DNA from: Falsiroseomonas algicola
GTDB taxonomy: Bacteria; Pseudomonadota; Alphaproteobacteria; Acetobacterales; Acetobacteraceae
DNA: 64,000 bases
Assembly (NCBI RefSeq): GCF_011040385.1
Contig: NZ_JAAIKB010000004.1
Span: 1-64,000, forward strand
Direction: 5' to 3'
Of the stretch, positions 9,990 to 17,382 are shown in pieces; position 1 is the first letter of the stretch; each line of letters begins with the position of its first letter. The notes under the pieces were generated by a model. The model saw only the letters and a program-made list of their open reading frames with translations. It did no database searches and was not told where the DNA came from. Position numbers and translations under genes: made by a program.

Positions 9990-12536
9990 TTGTCCTTCCG
10001 CCGCGTCAGCGTCGCGATCCTCGCCATCGCCGGCATCTTCCTGCTGTCGCTGGCCGGGGTCCGCATGGCCTTCCTGGAACAGGAACGCGTCGCCTCCCTG
10101 GACCGGGCTGAGATCGGCACACGCGAACTGGCCCGGCTGCTGGAGCAATATGCCCGACGATCCTTCGAGACGGCGGAGCTCGTCTCCGACCAGGTGGCGG
10201 AGCGCGTCGCGGCCCTGGGCGGCCCCAACGCCGTGGCGGGCGACCAGCGCTTCCACGAATGGCTGCGCGACCTCTCCGCCCGCTCTACCGGCGACTACAT
10301 CATGGTGGTGGATGACGGTGCCCGGCCGGTGGCGCTGAACAGCATGTTCCCCACCCCGGACGTGGATTTCCGCGATCGCCGCTGGTTCCAGGCGCATCTC
10401 GCCGGCGCGCGCAGCCATGTCGGCGAAGCGCTCTACAGCCGCGTGACGCGGGAGGTCCTGTTCACCTACAGCATCGCGATACGCGATGCCGATGGCAGGC
10501 TCGCGGGCGCCGTGCAGATCGCGCAGCGCCCCGGCTTCTTCCAGCAGCAGGCGGAGGCGAGCGAGATCGGCCGCGGCACGGTGCTGGCGATGCTGGACGC
10601 GGATGGCCGCATCCTGGCCCGCACGGGCATGACGCCGGACCAGGTCGGCCGCACCATCACCGTGGCGCCGCCCAATGCGACCAACGGCTCCGGCACGCTG
10701 CGGGTCCCCTCGGTCATCGATGGCGATGACCGCATCATCTCCTACCGCCGCCTGCCGGACTGGCCGCTGATCGTCGCGGCCAGCGTGCCGGTGGACAGCG
10801 CCCTCGCCCCCTTCCGCGCCGCACTCCTCTGGTCCGGCGGCATCGTCGGCGCGGTGGCCTTCGGCCTCGTCTTCCTCACCGCCATCGCGCTCCGCCTGGC
10901 GCGGCGGGAGGAGACGGCGCGGGAGGAGCTGGCCCGCGCCAATGCCGCCCTGACCGATGCGGCGACGGAGCTGGAGCAGCGTGTGGCGGAGCGCACCCGG
11001 GCACTGGCCACGGCGCGGGACCAGCTGGCGGAAAACGAGCACCGCTTCCGCGCCATCTTCAACAGCACCATGCAGTTCATCGGGCTGACCACCCCGGATG
11101 GCACCCTGCTGGAAGCGAATGACGCCGCCCTCGCCTTCGCCGGGGTCAGCCGCGCGGAGGTCATCGGCCGCAAGCTGTGGGAAACGCCCTGGTTCCAGAT
11201 GGGGGAGGCGACGCAGGCGCGCCTGCGCGACGCCATCGCCACCGCCGCCGCCGGCACGCCGCAGCGCTATGAGGAGGTGGTCCGCGGCGGCGACCGGCTG
11301 GCCGCCATCGACTTCTCCATCCGCCCGCTGCGCGACACGGAAGGGCGCATCACCCTGCTGGTGCCGGAAGGCCATGACCTGACGGAGCTGAAGGCGGCCG
11401 AGGCCCGGCTGCGGGAGGCGCAGAAGATGGAGACGCTCGGCCAGCTGACGGGCGGCGTCGCGCATGACTTCAACAACCTGCTGATGGCGGTGCTGGGCAA
11501 CCTGGCCCTTCTCAAGAAGCGGCTGCCGGAGGATCCGCGCCTCGCCCGCCTGGTCGATGGCGCGCTGCAGGGGGCGGAGCGTGGTGCGGCGCTGACGCAG
11601 CGGCTGCTCGCCTTCGCCCGGCGGCAGGAATTGCGGCCGAGCGCCGTCGACCTCGCGGGGCTGGTCGGCGGCATGCAGGGGCTGCTGGAACGCTCCGTCG
11701 GCCCCGGCGTGCGGATCGTGACGGAAATCCCCCCCGGCCTGCCGGCGGCGCTGGTCGATGCCAACCAGCTGGAACTCGCCCTGCTGAACCTCGCGGTGAA
11801 TGCGCGGGATGCCATGCCCGGCGGCGGCACGCTGACGGTGACGCTGGCGGAAGCCCAGGCGCCCTCGCCCGGCGCGCCGGCGGGCATCGCGCCCGGCGCC
11901 TATCTCCGCCTCGGCGTGCGCGATACCGGGGAGGGCATGGACACCGCGACGCTGGCCCGCGCGGTGGAACCCTTCTTCACCACCAAGGGCCCCGGCCGCG
12001 GATCGGGGCTCGGCCTGTCCATGGTGCAGGGCCTGGCCCAGCAATCCGGCGGCGGCCTGGCGCTGGCCAGCCGCCCCGGGGCCGGCACCCAGGCGGAGAT
12101 CTGGCTGCCCAAGGCCGGCAGCACCACCGGCCATGCGGCCACAGCCAACCCGGCGCCGCTTCCGGCGGCGCTGCCGAAGACGGACCCGAAGCGCGTGCTG
12201 GTCGTGGATGACGATGCGCTGGTGGCGGCCGGCACCGCGATGATGCTGGAGGATCTGGGCCACCACGCGATGATCGCCCGGTCGGGCCAGGACGCGCTGG
12301 CCGTCATCAGGGGGGATGACGCCATCGACCTGGTGCTGACGGATTACGCGATGCCGGGGATGAACGGCCTGGACCTGGCCGACCAGTTGCGGCGGGACCG
12401 GCCGGCGCTGCGGGTCGTGCTGGCCACCGGCCATGCCGAACTGCCGGCGGCGGCGACCGACTGGCTGCCCCGCATCAACAAGCCCTATGGCCAGCAGGAC
12501 CTGGCCGCCCTGGTCGCCCGGCTGACTGCCGGCTGA
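9990..12536 (+). CDS. Hybrid sensor histidine kinase/response regulator
   Basis: 848-residue inner-membrane sensor. Transmembrane helix 1 is at ~5-25, an extracytoplasmic Cache-like sensor domain at ~30-270 (GDYIMVVDDGARPVALNS, DRRWFQAHL), and helix 2 at ~277-300. A PAS domain follows (~350-465), then HisKA with H492 in GGVAHDFNN, a HATPase domain (NARDAMPGGG, GRGSGLGLSM) and a C-terminal receiver with phosphoacceptor D785 in LTDYAMPG. The first in-frame ATG (9873) lies in the loop of repeat W1, so I place the start at TTG 9990, preceded by GGAA; this keeps helix 1 at the N-terminus. No partner output gene is adjacent. Start uncertain, family certain. Confidence 0.88.
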   Translation: MSFRRVSVAILAIAGIFLLSLAGVRMAFLEQERVASLDRAEIGTRELARLLEQYARRSFETAELVSDQVAERVAALGGPNAVAGDQRFHEWLRDLSARSTGDYIMVVDDGARPVALNSMFPTPDVDFRDRRWFQAHLAGARSHVGEALYSRVTREVLFTYSIAIRDADGRLAGAVQIAQRPGFFQQQAEASEIGRGTVLAMLDADGRILARTGMTPDQVGRTITVAPPNATNGSGTLRVPSVIDGDDRIISYRRLPDWPLIVAASVPVDSALAPFRAALLWSGGIVGAVAFGLVFLTAIALRLARREETAREELARANAALTDAATELEQRVAERTRALATARDQLAENEHRFRAIFNSTMQFIGLTTPDGTLLEANDAALAFAGVSRAEVIGRKLWETPWFQMGEATQARLRDAIATAAAGTPQRYEEVVRGGDRLAAIDFSIRPLRDTEGRITLLVPEGHDLTELKAAEARLREAQKMETLGQLTGGVAHDFNNLLMAVLGNLALLKKRLPEDPRLARLVDGALQGAERGAALTQRLLAFARRQELRPSAVDLAGLVGGMQGLLERSVGPGVRIVTEIPPGLPAALVDANQLELALLNLAVNARDAMPGGGTLTVTLAEAQAPSPGAPAGIAPGAYLRLGVRDTGEGMDTATLARAVEPFFTTKGPGRGSGLGLSMVQGLAQQSGGGLALASRPGAGTQAEIWLPKAGSTTGHAATANPAPLPAALPKTDPKRVLVVDDDALVAAGTAMMLEDLGHHAMIARSGQDALAVIRGDDAIDLVLTDYAMPGMNGLDLADQLRRDRPALRVVLATGHAELPAAATDWLPRINKPYGQQDLAALVARLTAG

Positions 12537-12547
12537 CCCCGGCTGGA

Positions 12548-12591
12548 GCATTTTCAAGTCGGGCGGAAACGCCCGACGACTCGGAAAATGC
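12548..12591. repeat. Hairpin repeat with GCATTTTC ends
   Basis: GCATTTTC (12548-12555) pairs with GAAAATGC (12584-12591); inside it GTCGGGCG (12558-12565) pairs with CGCCCGAC (12570-12577) around GAAA. The GAGCATTTTC...GAAAATGCG frame resembles a palindromic repeat that is widespread in Rhizobiales genomes. It begins 11 bases after the hybrid kinase stop codon and may act as its terminator. Confidence 0.7.
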
Positions 12592-12603
12592 GTGAAGACA
12601 AAT

Positions 12604-12651
12604 TGCTGGACCCGTTTCAGCGTCGCTGCCGACGCTGAAGCGGGTCTAGCA
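12604..12651. repeat. Second hairpin of the composite repeat
   Basis: GACCCGTTTCAGCGTCG (12609-12625) pairs with the segment 12630-12646 over 17 positions with a single G-T wobble, loop CTGC, and TGCT/AGCA extend the stem outward. It joins directly to the start of repeat W2, so 12548-12812 reads as one composite block of three hairpins. Confidence 0.7.
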
Positions 12652-12812
12652 GGCTGCGGAAGAACGGGACTGGTCGGCTGGACGGCGCCTTTCCGCGCAG
12701 GATTCGTCTGCCGCTTGCCACGATGCAACCACATCGTGTCTGCGCGTCATCCTTTCCTGCACGAAAATTCGCTCGTCCATCCTCAGCCGCCCGTTCTTCC
12801 GCAGCCTGCTAG
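12646..12812. repeat. 166-bp full-length hairpin element, copy W2
   Basis: CTAGCAGGCTGCGGAAGAAC (starting 12646) has its exact reverse complement ending at 12812, and complementarity continues inward to CACGATG (12719-12725) and CATCGTG (12732-12738) around loop CAACCA. Inner segments such as GATTCGTC, GCTTGCC, GATGCAACCA, ACGAAAA and TCCTCAGCCGCC are shared with W1 (9803-9968). The stop codon of the small leftward frame at 12809-13033 lies in its right arm. Confidence 0.85.
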
Positions 12813-13033
12813 CGGGCGCGCGCCATCTCCTCCTCCGCCAGCGTGCGGCGCAGGAAGGTGGGCCAGAGCGCCCAGGCAGTTCCCGGTTCCGACAGCCCGG
12901 CCTGCCGCTTTCGCCCGCTCGCCGGGCCATCCGCCGGCGATCCTTCCAGGACCTGGCCTTCCAAGGCCGGGGCCCTCGGCGCCGCGTCCCGCCCTTTCGC
13001 CGGCCTGCGGCCGGCCTCCGCCTGTTGTGCCAT
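12809..13033 (-). CDS. Small hypothetical protein, 74 residues
   Basis: An open frame from ATG 13033 with GGGGAC upstream encodes 74 residues rich in Ala, Arg, Gly and Glu, ending WPTFLRRTLAEEEMARAR. I do not recognise the family. There is no signal peptide or membrane segment; the C-terminal third looks helical and amphipathic while the first 50 residues look disordered. The stop codon TAG falls within the right arm of repeat W2, suggesting the 3' end may have been set by the repeat. Codon usage is compatible with coding, but high-GC DNA makes such frames easily, so it may be spurious. Confidence 0.35.
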   Translation of the reverse strand: MAQQAEAGRRPAKGRDAAPRAPALEGQVLEGSPADGPASGRKRQAGLSEPGTAWALWPTFLRRTLAEEEMARAR

Positions 13034-13360
13034 GGCGTTGTCCCCGCGGTTGTCTCCGCCGCCCCATCCTGGCGAAACGGGCCGGCCTTCCGCAACGGGA
13101 TCGCTCGGTCGCTGCCGGAAGCGTGATTCCCGGCGGCGCGGACGGGCGGCGGGAAACCGCGCGAAACCTGGCGAAACACAGTGCCATGACCGCGCGACTT
13201 CGCGACCGCAGCATGGAACCGTTCCGGCTCGACGCGATTGCCCGCGCAGGGGTTGCGATGCAGGCCGGTTCGCGCACCCCGCGACGAAGCGGATGGCGGG
13301 GCGGGTCATCACGGTGCAGTGTGCCGCCACCTCTTGGCGGTCAGGAGAGATCGCATAGGC
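13034..13360. other. Intergenic region upstream of sensor kinase
   Basis: About 330 bases without a convincing gene. It holds a small hairpin, CCGCCA (13324-13329) with TGGCGG (13335-13340), directly before the AGGAGAG ribosome-binding site of the kinase at 13361. I see no clear sigma-70 promoter. GGAACCGTTCC at ~13215 is a perfect palindrome but lacks the spacing of an EcfG-type promoter. Confidence 0.4.
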
Positions 13361-15481
13361 ATGGGCGGCGCCGATTCATTGCGGAAACCGGGCACCGCCG
13401 GCCAGGGTCGATCCGCCCCCAGCCTGCGCCTGCGCCTGCTGGCGCTGGTGGCGTTGCTGGTGCTGGCCCTGATCGCGCTCGGCGCGCTTGCGGTCTGGCA
13501 GGCCCATGGGGAAGGCCGTCGCCAGGCGGAGGGACGTCTGCTTTCCGCCGCACGGACCCTGTCGCATCGGATCGACCTGGAATTCGTCCGTGCCGAGGCG
13601 CTGCTGACCGGCCTCGCCGCCCAGCCGGGCCTGGCCGAGGGCGATGCGGAGGCCTTCCTGGCCGCGGCCGCGCGGCTCGGCCCGCTGCCGGATGGACGGG
13701 TGCTCGGCCTGGCACGGCTCGACCAGGGGCAGATCGCCAATACCGCGCGCGGCCGGCTGCCGGCGCCGACGCCCATGCCGCCGGCCCTGGCGGCGGCACT
13801 TGCCGCCGAGGGCACCGCCATCTCCAACCAGTATCCCGGCACGGTCACGGGCCGCCCCACCGTTGCGGTGGCGATCCGGCTGCGCCCCGCCCCGGGCGCG
13901 CCGCCCGGCGAGCCGCCCGTCGCCCTCGGCCTGTCCCTGCCAGGGGAGGCGATCGGCGCCGCGCTCGCCGGCATGCCCCTGCCGCCCGGCGCCGTGGCGG
14001 GTCTGATGGACCGGGAAGGCGTCATCCTCGCGCGCTCCGCCGGCAGCGCCGCCGTGGTCGGCCAGCGTGCCGTGCCAGCGCTGCTGCAGGCCATGGCAGC
14101 GACGCCGGAAGGCGTCGCCCGGGGCCTGTCCAACCGGGATGGCGAGGCATCCGTCGTCGCCTTCGCCCGCGCGCCCATCTCCGGCTACGGCGCCGCGGTG
14201 GCGATGCGGGAGGCGCAGTTCGAGGCGGAGCTGCATGCGGCCCTGCTGCGCCTGGCGCTCAGCGCCCTGCCCGTCGCCGTCATGGGCATCGCGCTCGCCC
14301 TGCTGCTCGGCCTCCGGCTGCGCCGCGCGCTCGGCGCGCTGTCCGGCACGCCGGATGGCACGCGGCTGGCGGAGGTGGAGGAGCTGGCGCGCGCCCTGGC
14401 CGAGGCGGATGCCGCCCGCGCCACCGCGGATGCGGCGCGCAGCGCCTCCGAAGCCGCGCTCCGCGAACGCACCGCCTGGCTGGAACAGGCGCAGCGTGCC
14501 GCCGCCGTCGGCACCTGGATGTGGGACTTCACCACCGCCGAACTGCGCTGGTCGGAGGCGATGTTCCGGCTCTATGGCCTAGACCCCGCGCGGCACGGCC
14601 CCGCCACCCTCGCGCTGTGGCGCAGCCATGTGCTGCCGGAAGACCGGGCCGCCGGCATCGCCGCGCTGGAACGCGCCAGGGCTACGGGACGGCATGAGGC
14701 GGAGGTGCGCATCCGCCGCGCCGATGGCGCCATCCGCTGGATCCGCGCCAGCGGCGCCGTGGACTACGCGCCCGATGGCACGCCGCTCCGCCTGGTCGGC
14801 GCCAGCCACGACATCACGGAACAGCGGCTGCTGGCGCAGGAGCGGGAGGCGCGGATCGCGGAGAAGGACCTGCTGGTGCAGGAGATGCACCACCGCGTGA
14901 AGAACAGCCTCCAGCTCGTGCAGGGGCTGCTGTTGATGCAGGCCCGCGACGCCGCCGACCCGGCCCTGGCGGAGAAGCTGCGCGAAGCCGCCGGGCGCAT
15001 CGTCTCCATCGCCGCCGTCCACCGGCGCCTCTACGAAGGCGCGCCCGGCGAAGCGCAGGAGGTGGCGGAACATCTCGGCGGGCTGGTCGATGACCTCACG
15101 CGGTCGCTCGGCTCCAGCGATCGCCGCATCGACCTGGAGGTGGATTCGGGCATGCGCCTGCCGGCGGACCGCATGGCCGCCCTCGGCCTGCTGGTGACGG
15201 AGCTGGTGACGAATGCGCTGAAGCACGGCGCCGGCCGCATCACCATCCGTTTCACCCCCGGCGCGGAGGGCGCGGTGCTCGAGGTCACGGATGAGGGCAC
15301 AGGCTTCGCCGCGGATTTCGATCCGACCGCGGTGCGCGGGCTCGGCATGCGCGTCGCGCTTGCCATGGCGCGGCAGCTGCGCGGCGTGATGGAGGTGCTG
15401 CCCGGGCCGCATGGGCGCGTGGTGGTGCGCCTGCCGCCGACGACGGAGGATGCCGCCGACGCCGTCCCAAAATCCGACTGA
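13361..15481 (+). CDS. PAS-domain sensor histidine kinase, HisKA_2/HWE type
   Basis: 706-residue inner-membrane kinase. Helix 1 at ~24-44 (LLALVALLVLALIALGALAV) and helix 2 at ~305-325 flank a periplasmic sensor domain. A PAS fold follows a coiled coil (WMWDFTTAELRWSEAMFRLYGL to ASHDITEQR, ~380-490). The dimerisation/phosphoacceptor helix reads EMHHRVKNSLQ with H510/H511, typical of HisKA_2 kinases, then a HATPase with ELVTNALKHGAG and DEGTGF. The start at 13361 is preceded by AGGAGAG at ~12 bases; upstream in-frame codons are out of character. No response regulator is adjacent. Kinases of this class often feed PhyR or stand-alone receivers in alphaproteobacteria; the regulator at 25977 is a remote candidate only. 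Confidence 0.88.
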   Translation: MGGADSLRKPGTAGQGRSAPSLRLRLLALVALLVLALIALGALAVWQAHGEGRRQAEGRLLSAARTLSHRIDLEFVRAEALLTGLAAQPGLAEGDAEAFLAAAARLGPLPDGRVLGLARLDQGQIANTARGRLPAPTPMPPALAAALAAEGTAISNQYPGTVTGRPTVAVAIRLRPAPGAPPGEPPVALGLSLPGEAIGAALAGMPLPPGAVAGLMDREGVILARSAGSAAVVGQRAVPALLQAMAATPEGVARGLSNRDGEASVVAFARAPISGYGAAVAMREAQFEAELHAALLRLALSALPVAVMGIALALLLGLRLRRALGALSGTPDGTRLAEVEELARALAEADAARATADAARSASEAALRERTAWLEQAQRAAAVGTWMWDFTTAELRWSEAMFRLYGLDPARHGPATLALWRSHVLPEDRAAGIAALERARATGRHEAEVRIRRADGAIRWIRASGAVDYAPDGTPLRLVGASHDITEQRLLAQEREARIAEKDLLVQEMHHRVKNSLQLVQGLLLMQARDAADPALAEKLREAAGRIVSIAAVHRRLYEGAPGEAQEVAEHLGGLVDDLTRSLGSSDRRIDLEVDSGMRLPADRMAALGLLVTELVTNALKHGAGRITIRFTPGAEGAVLEVTDEGTGFAADFDPTAVRGLGMRVALAMARQLRGVMEVLPGPHGRVVVRLPPTTEDAADAVPKSD

Positions 15482-15549
15482 TTCGTTAAAAATTCGTTTC
15501 CATCTTGCTGCCTCTCGGCGATTCATCCAGGCTGGCACTGGAGGATCCC

Positions 15550-16002
15550 ATGGTCGTCGCCGCGGTCATCCTGGTCACGCTGCTGCTGCTGCCCGGCGTC
15601 ATCGCCGGGCTCATCGCCCGTCCTCTCCTCATCACGCCGACCTTCGGCACGCCCCCGCTTTCCGTCCATGACCTGCGCTACGTGCTGAACCAGCACAGCG
15701 CGGGGCTCTTCGATGTCGTCATGCGCGCGGTGGTGGCGGAGGCCGCGCTCGGCTTCCTGGCCGGCAGCGTCGCGGTGACGCTGGCGCGCATGGTGATGAG
15801 CCGGGAGCGGCTGATGCCGGCCGCCTATGCCGTCAGCATGGCGCTGGCGGGGCTGCTGGCCTTCGACCAGGGGCCCTCCGTGCTGCGCTTCGGTGTGTCC
15901 GAAGCGACCGTCGCGATGGCGACCTACCTCCTCGGCATCAGCGCCGGCATGATCGTCGCCGCCGCCTTCGCGGACAGCAAGGCGCAGAGGGCGGCGGGAT
16001 GA
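15550..16002 (+). CDS. Small four-helix membrane protein of unknown function
   Basis: 150 residues from the ATG at 15550, chosen because GGAGGAT lies 5 bases before it; an earlier in-frame ATG at 15505 lacks a good ribosome-binding site. Four hydrophobic segments are visible: ~2-22 (VVAAVILVTLLLLPGVIAGLI), ~55-75, ~84-104 and ~115-138. No catalytic motif or family signature is recognisable. It follows the sensor kinase by 68 bases on the same strand and may be co-transcribed. It converges with the amidase gene, eight bases apart. Confidence 0.6.
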   Translation: MVVAAVILVTLLLLPGVIAGLIARPLLITPTFGTPPLSVHDLRYVLNQHSAGLFDVVMRAVVAEAALGFLAGSVAVTLARMVMSRERLMPAAYAVSMALAGLLAFDQGPSVLRFGVSEATVAMATYLLGISAGMIVAAAFADSKAQRAAG

Positions 16003-16009
16003 AGGACGC

Positions 16010-16831
16010 TCAGCTCCCCAGGCGCCGCAGGAAGGCGCCATGCACGAAGCCGTCCTGCACGCCATCGCCCTGCAAATCCACCAGGCGCCAGTCGCCTTCC
16101 TCCCGCAGCACGCGCAGCTTCGTGCCCGGCGCCAGCTTCGCCACCACCGCGAAGGCGGGGCCCGGACCGCCGCGCAGGTTCAGCTCGTCCCGCACCACCA
16201 CCTCGAACTCGCCGAAATCGTTCTCCGCCAGGCTGCCCGACCCCGCCGCGCCGCCGCCCAGCGCCTGGAAGCGGCGCATCGGGAAGGCCGGGCCGGGGTC
16301 CACCTTGCGCGCGGGGGCGATGTCGTCATGGCCGACCACCTCCTGGATCGTGGGATAGGCCGCCCGAAGGGCCAGGGTGATCGCCTCCACCGCCTTCAGC
16401 TGGGGTTCCGGGAAGGCCTCCCACCCCATCTCCGGCCCGCCATTCCGGTGGCGCGCCACCACCACCTGGTCAGCCGCCAGGACCCGGCCCAGCCCGTCCC
16501 GTGTCCAGCCATCGCCCACCCGCCGGTCGAGGAAGCCGAGATTGGCGATCTCGATGCCGATCGAATGCCCGTTCAGCCCGTTGAAGCCGCGCCAGGCGGA
16601 GGGGCCGGCATGGAAGGCCGCGACATTGAACTCGACCGTCTGGATGACCGACCCGTCGCGCTCCACGAAGAGATGGGCGGAAAGGCCGCGATCCCTGATG
16701 GCGCGGACGGAGCCCAGCGCCGACCCGCCCGCGGTGTAGTGCATGACGATGAAGCGCGGCGTGATCCGCCCGCCGACATGCGGCGTGGCATCGAAGGGCA
16801 CACCTTCCAGCCGATTGCGCTTGACCTGCAT
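16010..16831 (-). CDS. N-acetylmuramoyl-L-alanine amidase with SH3 domain
   Basis: 273-residue enzyme with an Amidase_2 (AmpD-type) domain at ~20-190: VMHYTAGG, ERDGSVIQTVE, FHAGPSAWRGFNGLNGHSIGIE and the C-terminal VVGHDDIAPARKVDPG, giving the three zinc ligands (two His plus the His of GHDDI) and a catalytic Lys. Residues ~205-270 are a bacterial SH3 domain (LNLRGGPGPAFAVVAKLAPGTKLRVL), usually a wall-binding module. No signal peptide is apparent, so it may act on recycled anhydromuropeptides in the cytosol as AmpD does, although the SH3 tail is atypical for cytosolic AmpD. It is leftward, downstream of holC, and separated from it by 92 bases. Confidence 0.88.
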   Translation of the reverse strand: MQVKRNRLEGVPFDATPHVGGRITPRFIVMHYTAGGSALGSVRAIRDRGLSAHLFVERDGSVIQTVEFNVAAFHAGPSAWRGFNGLNGHSIGIEIANLGFLDRRVGDGWTRDGLGRVLAADQVVVARHRNGGPEMGWEAFPEPQLKAVEAITLALRAAYPTIQEVVGHDDIAPARKVDPGPAFPMRRFQALGGGAAGSGSLAENDFGEFEVVVRDELNLRGGPGPAFAVVAKLAPGTKLRVLREEGDWRLVDLQGDGVQDGFVHGAFLRRLGS

Positions 16832-16923
16832 CCCGCCGCTCCCCGCGCTTTCGCGGGCGGAACGTTAACGGCGGCAGCGGCGCCGATGCAACCCTGGCGT
16901 GCTTCGTCCCGCCCCAGATCGCC

Positions 16924-17382
16924 TCAGGCTTTCTTCTCCCACCCCCGCGGGCCCTGCTGCCAATAGGCCAGCACATGCCCCGCCGCCTTGGCCGCCTTCC
17001 AGCGCTGGCGCGCGGCGATGACGGAATCCTCGTCCCCGCCATCGAAGAGGTCGAGCACGCGGTCGAAGGCCTCGATCCGGGCGCTCTCCACCCCTTCCAG
17101 CAGGAAGAGGAACCGCGCCCCGTTCGGCGCACCCTCCGGCCCCGCATCCTCCGTCGTCAGCCAGATCGGCTGCAGGGGCGCGTTACCGCTGCGCGGCGTG
17201 CCATGCGGCAGCCAGTCCGGGTCGGGACAGGTCCAGAGCGCGGCGTCCAGCGCCTCCAGCCGTTCAGTCGAGGCCAGCCGCACCATGGCGCGCCCGCCGC
17301 CCGCCAGCACGCGGCCCAGCAGCTTCGGCAGCGCCTGTTCCATCGGCGTGCGGGTCAGGTGGTAGAAGCCGTATTCCGCCAT
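16924..17382 (-). CDS. holC: DNA polymerase III chi subunit
   Basis: 152 residues, cytosolic. HolC joins the clamp loader to single-strand-binding protein through psi. The family pattern is present: YGFYHLTRTPMEQALPKLL at the start, AMVRLASTERLEALDAALWT in the middle and IEAFDRVLDLFDGGDEDSVIAARQRWKAAKAAGH toward the C-terminus. The start codon overlaps the stop of the upstream aminopeptidase gene (TGATG), so translation is probably coupled. pepA-holC adjacency is conserved in many proteobacteria including E. coli, which supports the identification. Confidence 0.92.
   Translation of the reverse strand: MAEYGFYHLTRTPMEQALPKLLGRVLAGGGRAMVRLASTERLEALDAALWTCPDPDWLPHGTPRSGNAPLQPIWLTTEDAGPEGAPNGARFLFLLEGVESARIEAFDRVLDLFDGGDEDSVIAARQRWKAAKAAGHVLAYWQQGPRGWEKKA

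Noticed and set aside
9724-9990. IS200/REP-type transposon with transposase for the W repeats
   Set aside because: No transposase frame is present near either copy; mobility remains hypothetical.
13200-13240. EcfG-type promoter (GGAAC ... GTT) before the kinase at 13361
   Set aside because: GGAAC is present but no GTT follows at 16-18 bases; the text is better described as the palindrome GGAACCGTTCC.
16875-16900. GATGCAACC near 16883 as a third W-type hairpin loop
   Set aside because: The flanks are not self-complementary and share no other text with W1 or W2.
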